From SHVO01 sp041906145 (GTDB lineage Bacteria; Pseudomonadota; Alphaproteobacteria; Rhodospirillales; Rhodospirillaceae), in contig JAYRJU010000003.1 of NCBI GenBank assembly GCA_041906145.1, positions 434,001-498,000 of the forward strand: 64,000 nt of DNA, given 5' to 3'. The position numbers and the translations under genes were made by a program. Shown piece by piece: positions 25,784-34,387 of the stretch; position 1 is the first letter of the stretch; each line of letters starts with the position of its first letter. The notes under the pieces were generated by a model. The model saw only the letters and a list, made by a program, of their open reading frames with translations. It searched no databases and was not told the DNA's origin.

Positions 25784-27295
25784 ATGACGCCTTCATCCTC
25801 TTCACCAGCCCTCTTACCGCATACGATCCCCGACGAATGCGCGGTTCTGTCGGTGGCGGAGATGTACGCCGCCGACAAAGCCGCTGCGGCCGCCGGCATC
25901 GCGACGCTGACACTGATGGAGGCGGCCGGCCTGGCCGTGACCCGCGCCATCGAAGCACGCTGGCCGCGCCGGCCGGTCACTGTCTTGTGCGGACCGGGTA
26001 ACAATGGTGGCGACGGTTTTGTTGTTGCGCGCCTTCTCGCGGAGCGGGGCTGGACTGTCCAAGTCGGCTTGCTCGGCGGCGTGGAGGCGCTCAAGGGCGA
26101 TGCGGCCGCGAACGCGCGGCGGTGGCTGGACATCGGCGGCATACGCCCGCTCACGCCCGATCTCCTGAGCGGCGCGCCTCTGGTGGTCGACGCTCTTTTC
26201 GGCGCGGGGTTGTCGCGGGGCCTTGAAGGGACCGCGCGTGAGGTGATCGCGGCGGTCAACCATCGCGCTCTCACATGTATCGCGGTGGATGTGCCGAGCG
26301 GCGTTCATGGCGACACCGGCGAAGTTCTGAACGGGATAGCGCCGCGCTGCGCGGCGACCGTCACATTCTTCCGCCCCAAGCCCGCGCACTTTCTTTATCC
26401 CGCGCGGGATCTCTGCGGCGAGCTTGCTGTCGCCGACATTGGTATTCCGGCCGCCGTCCTCGGGGACATCGCGCCGCGTACGGCGCACAACACGCCCGCA
26501 CTCTGGAGCCTGCCGCGCTGGACGTGGCGGGATCACAAGTACGATCACGGTTACGCGGTGGTGATTGGCGGCGGTGTGATGACGGGCGCCGCACGCCTTG
26601 CCGCGCGCGCGGCGCGCAGGGCAGGGGCGGGACTTCTGCGTCTCGCGGTTCCGGCGGGCGCCGTTCCTCTCTACACCGCGGCGGAGCCCGGCGCGTTCGT
26701 GCAGGCGATGGATACGCCCGCCGAACTCGATGACCTTCTCGCCGACAGGCGGCGCAACGGTGTGCTCATCGGACCGGGCGCCGGCGTTGGCGCGGCGACA
26801 CGCGCGCGGGTGCTGCGAATCTTGGACTCCGGCAAAGCTGTGGTTCTCGATGCCGATGCGCTCACCAGTTTCGAAGACAATCCGACACTGCTCCTTGAGG
26901 CCATCGGCTCGGCAACCGCGCCGGTGGTGATAACGCCGCACGAGGGCGAATTTGGCCGAATCTTCAAGATACCGGGCGGCTCCCGCCTGGAACGGGCAAG
27001 GGCGGCGGCGGCGGCGAGTAGGGCGGTCGTGATCCTCAAAGGGCCCGACACGGTGGTCGCGGCCCCCGACGGATACGCCTCTATTGCGTCAAATGCCCCG
27101 CCCTGGCTGGCCACCGGCGGGTCGGGAGACGTGCTTGCGGGCCTTGTTTTAGGCCTTTTAGTCCAAGGGATGGGGGGCTGGCAGGCCGCCAATGCGGCGG
27201 TCTGGCTCCATGGTGAGGCGGGGGGACGTATGGGGCGCGGACTGATCGCAGAGGACCTCCCGGAAGCCCTTCCCGGCATTTTTGCCGGGTTTTAG
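25784..27295 (+). CDS. nnr: Bifunctional NAD(P)H-hydrate epimerase / ADP-dependent dehydratase
   Basis: Repairs hydrated NAD(P)H. The 503-aa fusion has an N-terminal NnrE (YjeF_N) domain, about 1-235, with GPGNNGGDG at 70-78 and VDVPSGVHGDTG, then a C-terminal NnrD (carbohydrate kinase-like) domain, about 240-500, with IGPGAGVG, TPHEGEF and the ATGGSGDVLAG catalytic/anion loop. The last codons form an intrinsic terminator. Divergent from dadA over 55 bp. Confidence 0.95.
   Translation: MTPSSSSPALLPHTIPDECAVLSVAEMYAADKAAAAAGIATLTLMEAAGLAVTRAIEARWPRRPVTVLCGPGNNGGDGFVVARLLAERGWTVQVGLLGGVEALKGDAAANARRWLDIGGIRPLTPDLLSGAPLVVDALFGAGLSRGLEGTAREVIAAVNHRALTCIAVDVPSGVHGDTGEVLNGIAPRCAATVTFFRPKPAHFLYPARDLCGELAVADIGIPAAVLGDIAPRTAHNTPALWSLPRWTWRDHKYDHGYAVVIGGGVMTGAARLAARAARRAGAGLLRLAVPAGAVPLYTAAEPGAFVQAMDTPAELDDLLADRRRNGVLIGPGAGVGAATRARVLRILDSGKAVVLDADALTSFEDNPTLLLEAIGSATAPVVITPHEGEFGRIFKIPGGSRLERARAAAAASRAVVILKGPDTVVAAPDGYASIASNAPPWLATGGSGDVLAGLVLGLLVQGMGGWQAANAAVWLHGEAGGRMGRGLIAEDLPEALPGIFAGF
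27272..27293 (+). terminator. Terminator embedded in the end of nnr
   Basis: CCCGGC (27272-27277) and GCCGGG (27284-27289) form a stem with a loop ATTTTT, followed by TTTT (27290-27293). It encodes the last residues of Nnr (PGIFAGF) and ends just before its stop codon. Confidence 0.75.
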
Positions 27296-27430
27296 CCGGT
27301 TACAGGTCCGACAGGCTGGGTCATAAGGCTTGATCCTACCGGGTGTTCTTGGCTATCTACCGCATCCTTTTTTTAGCGCTCAGCGGTGTGCTGGCTTACG
27401 GCCATGTGGCCGCGGCCCTCTTGGCCTCCG

Positions 27431-27519
27431 GCGGGTGTGGTGAAACTGGTAGACACGCCAGGTTTAGGTCCTGGTGTCCGTAAAAGGACGTAGGGGTTCA
27501 AATCCCTTCACCCGCACCA
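27431..27519 (+). tRNA. tRNA-Leu (TAG anticodon)
   Basis: 89 nt including the encoded CCA. Acceptor GCGGGTG pairs with CACCCGC. The anticodon arm is CCAGG-TTTAGGT-CCTGG with TAG as the anticodon, and there is a long variable arm (TGTCCG-TAAA-AGGACG) typical of class II leucine tRNAs and a GGTTCAAATCC T-arm. Confidence 0.96.
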
Positions 27520-27615
27520 AGCCAATAGACTTGGCGACGGCGAAAAGGACGACGAAACGGCGGCGCGACGCTCGCGCCAGAAGATAAAGATTCTAGACGG
27601 GATTGCGGATTCTCC

Positions 27616-28935
27616 ATGCAAGTCATTGAAAAGCCGGCCGATGGCCTCAAGCGTGCGTTCAACGTCGTGGTTCCCACGGCCGCCATCGAGGAAAAGGTCA
27701 ACGAGCGACTGAACGAAGTCGGCCAGCAGGTACGCCTGCCGGGGTTCCGCCCGGGCAAGGTACCGATGAACCTGCTCAAGAAGCGTTTCGGCGAAGCCGT
27801 GCGCGGTGAAATTCTCGAGAAGACCATCGACGAATCCACGCAGGCCGCGCTCAGCGAAAAGGCTTTGAAGCCGGCCGTGCAGCCGAAGGTCGAACTGGTG
27901 AAGTTCGAAGAAGGCCAGGATCTCGAATTCTCGGTGCAGCTCGAAGTGCTGCCGGAAATCAGCTCTGAAATCGGTGCGATCGATCTCACCCGCCCGACCG
28001 CCGCGGTCTCCGACGAGGAGATGAACAAGGCCCTCGAAGGCGTTCAGCGCACGAAGGCGACGGCTGAGAAGGTCGAGCGCGCCGCCGGCAAGGGCGATGT
28101 CGTGTTCGCCGACTTCGTCGGCCGCTTGAATGGTGAGGTGTTCGAAGGCGGTACGATGCAGGACGCTCTCATCGAGATCGGCAGCAACAACTTCATCCCC
28201 GGCTTCGAAGAACAGCTCGTCGGCGCCAAGGCCGGCGACAAGCGCACCTTGAAGGTAACCTTCCCGGCTGACTACGCCGGCGCGCCGCACCTCGCCGGCA
28301 AGGATGCCGAGTTCGAAGTCGACGTGAAGGAAATCCGTGAACTGAAGCTCCCGGCGCTCGACGACGAGCTTGCCAAAACCATCGGCGACACCAGCATCGA
28401 CGCCCTCAAAACCCGTCTTCGCGATTATCTGCAGAAGAATCACGACGGCGCGTCGCGCCAGCGCATGAAGCGCCAGCTGCTCGACAAACTCGCTGAATCG
28501 CACAAGTTCCAGGTCCCGCAGGGTCTGGTGGACATTGAGTTCGAGTCCATCTGGCGCCAGATGGAGCAGGTGACGCGCGGCGGTCAGGTCGATCCGGAAG
28601 ATGCCGGCAAGTCGGAAGACGAGCTGAAGAAAGAATACCGCGACATCGCCGAGCGCCGCGTGCGCTTGGGCCTCCTTTTGTCCGAAGTCGGCCAAAAGGC
28701 CGGCGTCGTCGTCAGCCCGGAAGACCTCAAGTCCGCGATCATTCAGGAAGCGATGCGTTATCCCGGCCAGGAAGCCCAGGTTGTCGACTACTACCAGCGC
28801 AACCCGCAGGCGCTCGAAGCTTTCCGCGCGCCCCTGTTCGAAGAGAAGGTCGTCGACCATCTCATCAGCAAAGCCAATGTGACCGAAAAGCCGGTCACCG
28901 TTGAAGAGCTGCTCAAGGAAGACGACGAGATCTAA
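27616..28935 (+). CDS. tig: Trigger factor
   Basis: Ribosome-associated chaperone and prolyl isomerase that meets nascent chains. The 439-aa product has the ribosome-binding domain with GFRPGKVPMNLLKKRFG near residues 47-63, an FKBP-type PPIase domain (about 160-245, GDVVFADFVGRLNGEVFEGG) and a helical C-terminal chaperone domain. The first gene of the tig-clpP-clpX-lon quality-control group, starting about 100 bp after tRNA-Leu. Confidence 0.96.
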   Translation: MQVIEKPADGLKRAFNVVVPTAAIEEKVNERLNEVGQQVRLPGFRPGKVPMNLLKKRFGEAVRGEILEKTIDESTQAALSEKALKPAVQPKVELVKFEEGQDLEFSVQLEVLPEISSEIGAIDLTRPTAAVSDEEMNKALEGVQRTKATAEKVERAAGKGDVVFADFVGRLNGEVFEGGTMQDALIEIGSNNFIPGFEEQLVGAKAGDKRTLKVTFPADYAGAPHLAGKDAEFEVDVKEIRELKLPALDDELAKTIGDTSIDALKTRLRDYLQKNHDGASRQRMKRQLLDKLAESHKFQVPQGLVDIEFESIWRQMEQVTRGGQVDPEDAGKSEDELKKEYRDIAERRVRLGLLLSEVGQKAGVVVSPEDLKSAIIQEAMRYPGQEAQVVDYYQRNPQALEAFRAPLFEEKVVDHLISKANVTEKPVTVEELLKEDDEI

Positions 28936-28966
28936 GACTCTCGCGCGTTAACCTTTGATTTCTTAG

Positions 28967-29010
28967 GGGCTGCGAGGCGGGACCCGCCTTGCGGCCCTTA
29001 TCTTTTTGCT
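28967..29010 (+). terminator. Intrinsic terminator between tig and clpP
   Basis: A long GC-rich hairpin from GGGCTGCG-AGGCGG (28967-28980) to CCGCCT-TGCGGCCC (28984-28997), 15 pairs including two wobbles around a GAC loop, then TTATCTTTTT. It should uncouple tig from the clp genes. Confidence 0.85.
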
Positions 29011-29052
29011 TATGTTAGGCGGAATATTCCTCCGCACGCCTTTAGGTGATTC

Positions 29053-29721
29053 ATGAAAGACCGCAGCCCCGTTGAAGTCTTGGACAACCTCGTTCCGATG
29101 GTGGTCGAGCAGACCAATAGAGGCGAACGCGCATATGACATCTATTCGCTGCTCCTCAAGCAGCGCGTCATCTTCCTCACCGGTGGCGTCAACGATCAGA
29201 TTTCCTCGCTCATCTGCGCCCAGCTCTTGTTCCTGGAATCCGATAACCCGAACAAGGACATCTCGTTCTACATCAACTCGCCGGGCGGCGTGGTCACCTC
29301 GGGTCTGGCGATCTACGATACGATGAAATACATCCGCTGCGACGTTTCCACGCTCTGCATCGGCCAGGCGGCTTCCATGGGCTCGCTGCTGCTCGCCGGC
29401 GGCACCAAAGGCAAGCGTTACTCGCTGCCGAACTCGCGCATCATGATCCACCAGCCGTCTGGCGGCTTCCAAGGCCAGGCGGCGGATATCGAAATCCAGG
29501 CCCGCGAGATCCTGCAGCTCCGTGAACGTCTCAATCAGATCTACGTCGAACACACCGGGCAGACCCTGAAGGCCGTTGAGAAGGCGATGGACCGCGATAA
29601 CTATATGACCGCGGAAGATGCCAAGACCTTCGGTTTGATCGACACGGTCATCAAGGAACGCCCCCGTCCGCTCGACAAGGACGGTAACAGCGTCGGCGTT
29701 ACACCATTGAAGACAGCCTAA
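29053..29721 (+). CDS. clpP: ATP-dependent Clp protease proteolytic subunit
   Basis: Serine peptidase that forms the degradation chamber used by ClpX/ClpA. The 222-aa product has the catalytic Ser in IGQAASMGS (S109), His in MIHQPSGG (H133) and the downstream Asp in the MTAEDAK/FGLID region. The N-terminal region before the core is the usual short propeptide-like stretch. ATG 29053. Followed by clpX after a 309-bp gap, longer than usual. Confidence 0.97.
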   Translation: MKDRSPVEVLDNLVPMVVEQTNRGERAYDIYSLLLKQRVIFLTGGVNDQISSLICAQLLFLESDNPNKDISFYINSPGGVVTSGLAIYDTMKYIRCDVSTLCIGQAASMGSLLLAGGTKGKRYSLPNSRIMIHQPSGGFQGQAADIEIQAREILQLRERLNQIYVEHTGQTLKAVEKAMDRDNYMTAEDAKTFGLIDTVIKERPRPLDKDGNSVGVTPLKTA

Positions 29722-30030
29722 ATCCGGCTAAAACGGCGTATAAGCTTCAACCGTTGGCTTCACAAATCCGCGCGCGATTGCAGTTTGTGCGCGCCGGGTA
29801 TGCAACTCTGGCGCTCGTTGAGCATTAAGCTGAGGGGTGCCGGAGGCCGGACGTTATTGAATATTAACGATTAAGACCCGAGTTACCGAACAGACACGCG
29901 CGCAACCGGCGTGAATTCTTGCGATGGTTCTAGGTTGTACGGGGTGGAAAGCCTCGGTTAACATACGAGATATAGTATTGATGACCATGGCCGCCCCAGC
30001 TTCGGGCGACAGCCATCGGTGGAGAAGATG
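29722..30030. other. Intergenic region between clpP and clpX (no gene seen)
   Basis: 309 bp with no credible ORF. There is a possible hairpin made by GCGCGC (near 29770) and GCGCGC (near 29790) around a GATTGCAGTTTGT loop, and an AT-rich block near 29858-29876 containing TTAA twice at 3-bp spacing (not a CtrA box). I see no convincing -35/-10 pair, but a clpX promoter presumably lies here. Confidence 0.4.
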
Positions 30031-31299
30031 ATGACCAAGGCTTCGGGCGGAGATTCCAAGAACACCCTGTACTGCTCTTTCTGCGGAAAGAGTCAGCACG
30101 AGGTTCGCAAGCTTATTGCCGGTCCGACCGTATTCATCTGCGATGAATGCGTCGAACTCTGCATGGATATCATCCGCGAGGAGAACAAGACCAATCTCGT
30201 GAAGTCGCGCGAAGGGGTCCCGAGCCCGCGCGACATCCTGAAGGTGCTCGATGATTATGTGATCGGCCAAGATCACGCCAAGCGCGTGCTCTCCGTGGCG
30301 GTCCATAACCATTACAAGCGTCTGTCGGCGACCGCGAAGAATGCGGAAGTCGAGATCTCGAAGTCGAACATCCTGCTCATTGGCCCGACGGGTTGCGGCA
30401 AGACGTTGCTTGCGCAGACTCTCGCGCGGATCCTCGATGTGCCGTTCACGATGGCGGATGCGACGACTCTCACGGAAGCCGGTTACGTCGGCGAGGACGT
30501 CGAGAACATTATTCTCAAGCTGCTGCAAGCCGCCGACTACAATGTCGAGCGCGCGCAGCGCGGCATCGTTTACATCGACGAAATCGATAAGATCAGCCGT
30601 AAGTCCGACAATCCGTCGATCACGCGCGATGTGTCGGGCGAAGGCGTGCAGCAGGCCCTTCTCAAGATCATGGAAGGCACGGTTGCCTCCGTGCCCCCGC
30701 AGGGCGGCCGCAAGCATCCGCAGCAAGAATTCCTGCAGGTGGACACGACCAACATCCTGTTCATCTGCGGCGGCGCTTTTGCCGGCCTCGAGAAGATCAT
30801 CTCTCAACGCGGCAAGGGCACTTCGATCGGCTTCGGCGCCGACGTCCGTTCGCAGGACGAGCGCGCCACGGGCGCGATCCTGCGCGAAGTCGAGCCCGAA
30901 GATCTCCTCAAGTACGGGTTGATTCCGGAGTTCGTTGGTCGCCTCCCGATCCTGGCGACCTTGGAAGACCTCGACGAGCAGGCGCTTGTGGATATCCTGA
31001 CCCGTCCGAAGAACGCTCTGGCTAAGCAGTACCAGCGCCTCTTCGACATGGAGAACGTTCACCTCACTTTCACGGAGGACGCGCTGCGGTCTGTGGCAAA
31101 GAAAGCCATTACGCGCAGGACCGGCGCGCGCGGCCTGCGTTCCATCATGGAGAGCATCCTGCTCGAGACGATGTTCGACCTTCCCGGCCTGGAGGGCGTC
31201 GAAGAAGTGGTTGTGAACGGTGAAGTCTCCGAGGGTCGCGCGAAACCGCTGTACATCTACGCGGATCGCCGCGGCGCCGAAGGCGGCACCTCTGCCTAA
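30031..31299 (+). CDS. clpX: ATP-dependent Clp protease ATP-binding subunit ClpX
   Basis: AAA+ unfoldase that feeds substrates such as CtrA-pathway regulators to ClpP in alphaproteobacteria. The 422-aa product has a zinc-binding domain with C15/C18/C37/C40, Walker A GPTGCGKT at 118-125, Walker B IVYIDEID and the pore loop GYVGED. ATG 30031 is chosen because GGAG at 30021-30024 is 6 nt upstream; an in-frame ATG at 30028 and GTG at 30019 are too close to it or overlap it. Confidence 0.97.
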   Translation: MTKASGGDSKNTLYCSFCGKSQHEVRKLIAGPTVFICDECVELCMDIIREENKTNLVKSREGVPSPRDILKVLDDYVIGQDHAKRVLSVAVHNHYKRLSATAKNAEVEISKSNILLIGPTGCGKTLLAQTLARILDVPFTMADATTLTEAGYVGEDVENIILKLLQAADYNVERAQRGIVYIDEIDKISRKSDNPSITRDVSGEGVQQALLKIMEGTVASVPPQGGRKHPQQEFLQVDTTNILFICGGAFAGLEKIISQRGKGTSIGFGADVRSQDERATGAILREVEPEDLLKYGLIPEFVGRLPILATLEDLDEQALVDILTRPKNALAKQYQRLFDMENVHLTFTEDALRSVAKKAITRRTGARGLRSIMESILLETMFDLPGLEGVEEVVVNGEVSEGRAKPLYIYADRRGAEGGTSA

Positions 31300-31370
31300 T
31301 CTTTCAATGGCTTGATACTTGGCCGGTACAACCTACATAGGGATTGTCCGGCTGGGTTGATTAAGGTCAT

Positions 31371-31490
31371 ATGCGTAAGCCTGTTCATGCCGTAGCTTCA
31401 TTGAAGTACGGCAACCCAGAGCAAAAGCTTTCCGTTCATGTGAAGGAAGGCCGCTGCCCAGCGCAGACGACTGAAAGAAGGGTGTTGTAG
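31371..31490 (+). CDS. 39-aa micro-ORF overlapping the lon start
   Basis: ATG 31371 with AAGG at 31363-31366 opens a 39-codon frame (MRKPVHAVASLKYGNPEQKL...) that closes with TAG at 31488-31490. The last base of that stop is the first base of the lon GTG (TAGTG), a configuration that usually gives translational coupling or reinitiation. The product is short and basic and matches no family I recognise. A 7-bp hairpin forms inside it. Conservation in relatives is the decisive test. Confidence 0.4.
   Translation: MRKPVHAVASLKYGNPEQKLSVHVKEGRCPAQTTERRVL
31388..31413 (+). promoter_or_regulatory. Hairpin in the lon leader
   Basis: TGCCGTA (31388-31394) pairs with TACGGCA (31407-31413), extended by CTTC/GAAG around an ATT loop with one bulged G. 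It lies about 80 nt before the lon start, inside the micro-ORF. It could influence mRNA stability or coupling; it is not followed by a T-tract. Confidence 0.4.
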
Positions 31491-33913
31491 TGTCCGATAT
31501 CGCCAAAGGCCAGTTGCTTCCGGTTCTGCCGTTGAGGGACATCGTTGTGTTCCCTCATATGATCGTCCCGCTCTTCGTGGGCCGCGAAAAGTCCGTTCGC
31601 GCGCTCGAAGACGTGATGGCCGACGATAAGCAGATCCTCCTGGTCGCCCAGAAGGACGCTTCCCAGGACGATCCGCAGTCCAAGGATATTTACGACGTCG
31701 GTACCGTTTCGACCGTGCTGCAGCTCTTGAAGCTGCCCGACGGCACCGTGAAGGTGCTGGTCGAAGGCGGCAGCCGCGCCAAGATCTCGACCTATAAGGA
31801 GAACGACGCCTTCTTCGAAGCTTACGTCGACAGCATCGACGAGCCGAAGGAAGAAGATAAGGAACTCGAAGCGCTCGCGCGCTCGGTGGTCTCCCAGTTC
31901 GAGCAGTACATCAAACTCAACAAGAAAATCCCGCCCGAGGTCCTCGTGTCGGTGAACCAGATCGAGAACCCCTCGAAGCTGGCCGATACCGTTGCTTCGC
32001 ATCTCACGCTGAAGATCGCCGAGAAGCAGGAACTGCTCGAAGTGAAGAGCGTCTCCGAGCGTCTCGAGCGCGTCTACGGGTTCATGGAATCCGAGATCAG
32101 CGTACTGCAGGTGGAAAAGCGCATCCGGAACCGCGTGAAGCGGCAGATGGAGAAGACGCAGCGCGAGTACTACCTCAACGAACAGATGAAGGCGATCCAG
32201 CGCGAGCTGGGCGAGAACGAGGAAGGCAAGGACGAAGCCTCCGAGTTCGAAGAAAAGATCAAGAAGCTTCGCATGAGCAAGGAAGCGCGCGAGAAGGCGC
32301 TTGCTGAAGTGAAGAAGCTGAAGACCATGAGCCCGATGTCTGCCGAAGCGACGGTGGTGCGCAACTACCTCGACTGGCTGACCGGGATCCCGTGGAAGAA
32401 GCGTTCGAAGATCCACATCGATCTGCGCGCCGCGAAGTCGCAGCTCGACAAGGATCACTACGGCCTCGAGAAGGTGAAGGAGCGCATCATCGAGTACTTG
32501 GCGGTCCAAAGCCGCACCAAGAAGCTCAAGGGCCCGATCCTCTGCCTCGTCGGTCCGCCGGGTGTCGGTAAGACCTCGCTGGGTCGTTCCATCGCGACGT
32601 CCACGGGCCGCGCCTTCGTGCGTGTCTCCATGGGCGGCGTGCGTGATGAAGCCGAAATTCGCGGTCACCGCCGGACCTATATCGGTTCCATGCCCGGTAA
32701 GATCATCCAGGGCATGAAGAAGGCGAAGACCTCGAATCCGCTGTTCCTGCTCGACGAAATCGACAAGTTGGGCGCCGATTGGCGCGGCGATCCGTCTTCG
32801 GCGCTTCTCGAGGTGCTGGATCCGGAACAGAACTCGACGTTCCAGGACCACTATCTCGAAGTCGACTACGATCTCTCGGACGTGCTTTTCATCACGACCG
32901 CGAACACGCTGCGCATGCCGCAGCCACTGCTCGACCGTATGGAAGTGATCCGCGTCTCCGGCTACACCGAAGACGAAAAGGTCGCGATCGCCAAGCGTCA
33001 CCTGATCCCGAAGCAGTTCCCCGCCCATGGTCTGAAGAAGACCGAGTGGAGCGTCTCGGACGACGCGCTGCGTGATCTCTGCCGTTACTACACCCGCGAA
33101 GCCGGCGTGCGTTCGCTCGAACGTGAAATCGCCAACCTCGCGCGTAAGGCCACGAAGGACATCATTCTTCGCAAGCTGAAGAAGGTGTCCGTCACGCGCC
33201 GGAACCTCAAGAAGTACGCCGGCATTCCCAAGTACCGCTTCGGCGAAGCCGAGCGTGAGGATCTGATCGGCGTAACGACCGGCCTTGCGTGGACCGAAGT
33301 CGGCGGCGAACTCCTGTCGATCGAAGCGGTGGTGATGCCCGGTAAGGGCGCCGTCACCACGACCGGCAAGCTCGGCGACGTGATGAAGGAGTCCATCTCC
33401 GCGGCCCGTTCTTACATCCGCAGCCGTGCCGCTGTGTTTGGCATCCGCCGCAAGGTGTTCGAGAAGAACGACATCCACCTGCACGTGCCGGAAGGCGCGA
33501 CGCCGAAGGATGGTCCGTCCGCGGGCGTGGCGATGATCACCTCGATGGTGTCCGCGCTCACCGGCAACCCGGTGCGCAAAGACGTCTGTATGACGGGTGA
33601 GATCTCGCTCCGGGGACGCGTGCTTCCGATCGGAGGCCTCAAGGAAAAGCTCCTCGCGGCCCAGCGCGGCGGTCTCAAGATCGCTCTGATCCCGAAGGAG
33701 AACGAGAAGGACCTCGAGGAACTGCCGGACAATGTGAAGCGCGATCTCACCATCATCCCGGTTACGACCGTCGATGAAGTGCTCGAGAAGGCGCTCCTCA
33801 ATCCGCTGGTTCCGATCCTCAAGGAAGTCGACGAGGACGACGAGGAAAAGAAGGAAAAGCCCCTCCCGGCCGCCAAGCCGGAAGTGGAAGAAGAGCCGCT
33901 CACCACGCACTAA
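31490..33913 (+). CDS. lon: ATP-dependent protease Lon
   Basis: Cytoplasmic AAA+ serine protease for misfolded proteins and regulators. The 807-aa product has an N-terminal LON substrate domain (about 10-205), a coiled-coil region, AAA+ Walker A GPPGVGKT at 355-362, and a C-terminal peptidase with S677 in KDGPSAGVAM and K720 in GGLKEKLLA. GTG 31490 is preceded by AGAAGG at 31477-31482. A terminator follows the stop. Confidence 0.98.
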   Translation: MSDIAKGQLLPVLPLRDIVVFPHMIVPLFVGREKSVRALEDVMADDKQILLVAQKDASQDDPQSKDIYDVGTVSTVLQLLKLPDGTVKVLVEGGSRAKISTYKENDAFFEAYVDSIDEPKEEDKELEALARSVVSQFEQYIKLNKKIPPEVLVSVNQIENPSKLADTVASHLTLKIAEKQELLEVKSVSERLERVYGFMESEISVLQVEKRIRNRVKRQMEKTQREYYLNEQMKAIQRELGENEEGKDEASEFEEKIKKLRMSKEAREKALAEVKKLKTMSPMSAEATVVRNYLDWLTGIPWKKRSKIHIDLRAAKSQLDKDHYGLEKVKERIIEYLAVQSRTKKLKGPILCLVGPPGVGKTSLGRSIATSTGRAFVRVSMGGVRDEAEIRGHRRTYIGSMPGKIIQGMKKAKTSNPLFLLDEIDKLGADWRGDPSSALLEVLDPEQNSTFQDHYLEVDYDLSDVLFITTANTLRMPQPLLDRMEVIRVSGYTEDEKVAIAKRHLIPKQFPAHGLKKTEWSVSDDALRDLCRYYTREAGVRSLEREIANLARKATKDIILRKLKKVSVTRRNLKKYAGIPKYRFGEAEREDLIGVTTGLAWTEVGGELLSIEAVVMPGKGAVTTTGKLGDVMKESISAARSYIRSRAAVFGIRRKVFEKNDIHLHVPEGATPKDGPSAGVAMITSMVSALTGNPVRKDVCMTGEISLRGRVLPIGGLKEKLLAAQRGGLKIALIPKENEKDLEELPDNVKRDLTIIPVTTVDEVLEKALLNPLVPILKEVDEDDEEKKEKPLPAAKPEVEEEPLTTH

Positions 33914-33936
33914 CAGCGGACTTAACGGAAAACGAG

Positions 33937-33967
33937 ATGGCGGGCGCCGGAAGGCCCCGCCATTTTG
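33937..33967 (+). terminator. Intrinsic terminator after lon
   Basis: ATGGCGGG (33937-33944) pairs with CCCGCCAT (33956-33963), 8 bp perfect, followed by TTTTGCTTTA. It lies 24 bp after the lon stop. Confidence 0.85.
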
Positions 33968-33971
33968 CTTT

Positions 33972-34006
33972 ATTCCCTCCCTGAAAGGGGAGGGGCAGGG
34001 AGGGGG
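33972..34006. repeat. GGGAGGG-type palindromic repeat after lon
   Basis: CCCTCCC-TGAAA-GGGGAGGG hairpin followed by GCAGGGAGGGGG. The layout is similar to the repeats flanking the DUF559 gene (hairpin of CCTCTCCC/GGGAGAGG type plus G-rich tail) and is a familiar proteobacterial intergenic repeat. There is no coding sequence at this copy. Confidence 0.5.
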
Positions 34007-34053
34007 CGTTTTCTATTTCCATTTTTACCGCCTACCGCTAGTTTCCGCTCACC

Positions 34054-34120
34054 GGGCGGTTAGCTCAGCCGGTAGAGCGCTTGCTTTAATCGCAGCAAAA
34101 ATCGCACCGCGATTTTTGAT
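34054..34120 (+). pseudogene. Truncated tRNA-Val copy interrupted by a palindrome
   Basis: 34054-34088 is identical to the 5' half of the intact tRNA-Val (acceptor, D-arm and first half of the anticodon loop). The match also covers 15 bp upstream, so 34039-34088 equals 34222-34271 (50 bp). At the anticodon loop the sequence switches to an imperfect 17-bp inverted repeat with the perfect core AAAAATCGC-ACC-GCGATTTTT (34098-34118). The 3' half of the tRNA is missing, so it cannot be functional. Confidence 0.85.
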
Positions 34121-34236
34121 GTGATCCCCCGGAGGGGTGCTTAAGCACGCGCAATTTCCATCGACATACGTTGGTTTTTGTTTGGCCTGACGTGGTCTTT
34201 GCATTTTCCGCCCGTCCCAGTTAGTTTCCGCTCACC

Positions 34237-34312
34237 GGGCGGTTAGCTCAGCCGGTAGAGCGCTTGCTTTACACGCAAGATGTCGGCGGTTCGATCCCGT
34301 CACCGCCCACCA
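34237..34312 (+). tRNA. tRNA-Val (TAC anticodon)
   Basis: 76 nt with encoded CCA. Acceptor GGGCGGT pairs with ACCGCCC. D-arm AGCTCAGCCGGTAGAGC, anticodon arm CTTGC-TTTACAC-GCAAG with TAC, and T-arm GGCGG-TTCGATC-CCGTC. Preceded by a duplicated 5' half at 34039. Confidence 0.95.
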
Positions 34313-34387
34313 TTTTCCGCTGCGCGGAAAATATCACGCCGAAGCCCGAGAGGGCGAAGGCGGACTGTCTCAGAGCGGAGCCAACGC

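Noticed and set aside
27349..27483. 44-codon TTG ORF with a hydrophobic N-terminus ending inside tRNA-Leu
   Set aside because: It reads across the tRNA and has no clear ribosome site; the signal-peptide look is probably chance in GC-rich sequence.
28998..29052. GGAATATTCC palindrome before clpP as an operator
   Set aside because: A 10-bp palindrome alone, with no known regulator match, is too weak to call.
31436..33910. 824-codon minus-strand ORF opposite lon
   Set aside because: Antisense shadow created by high-GC codon bias; lon is certain.
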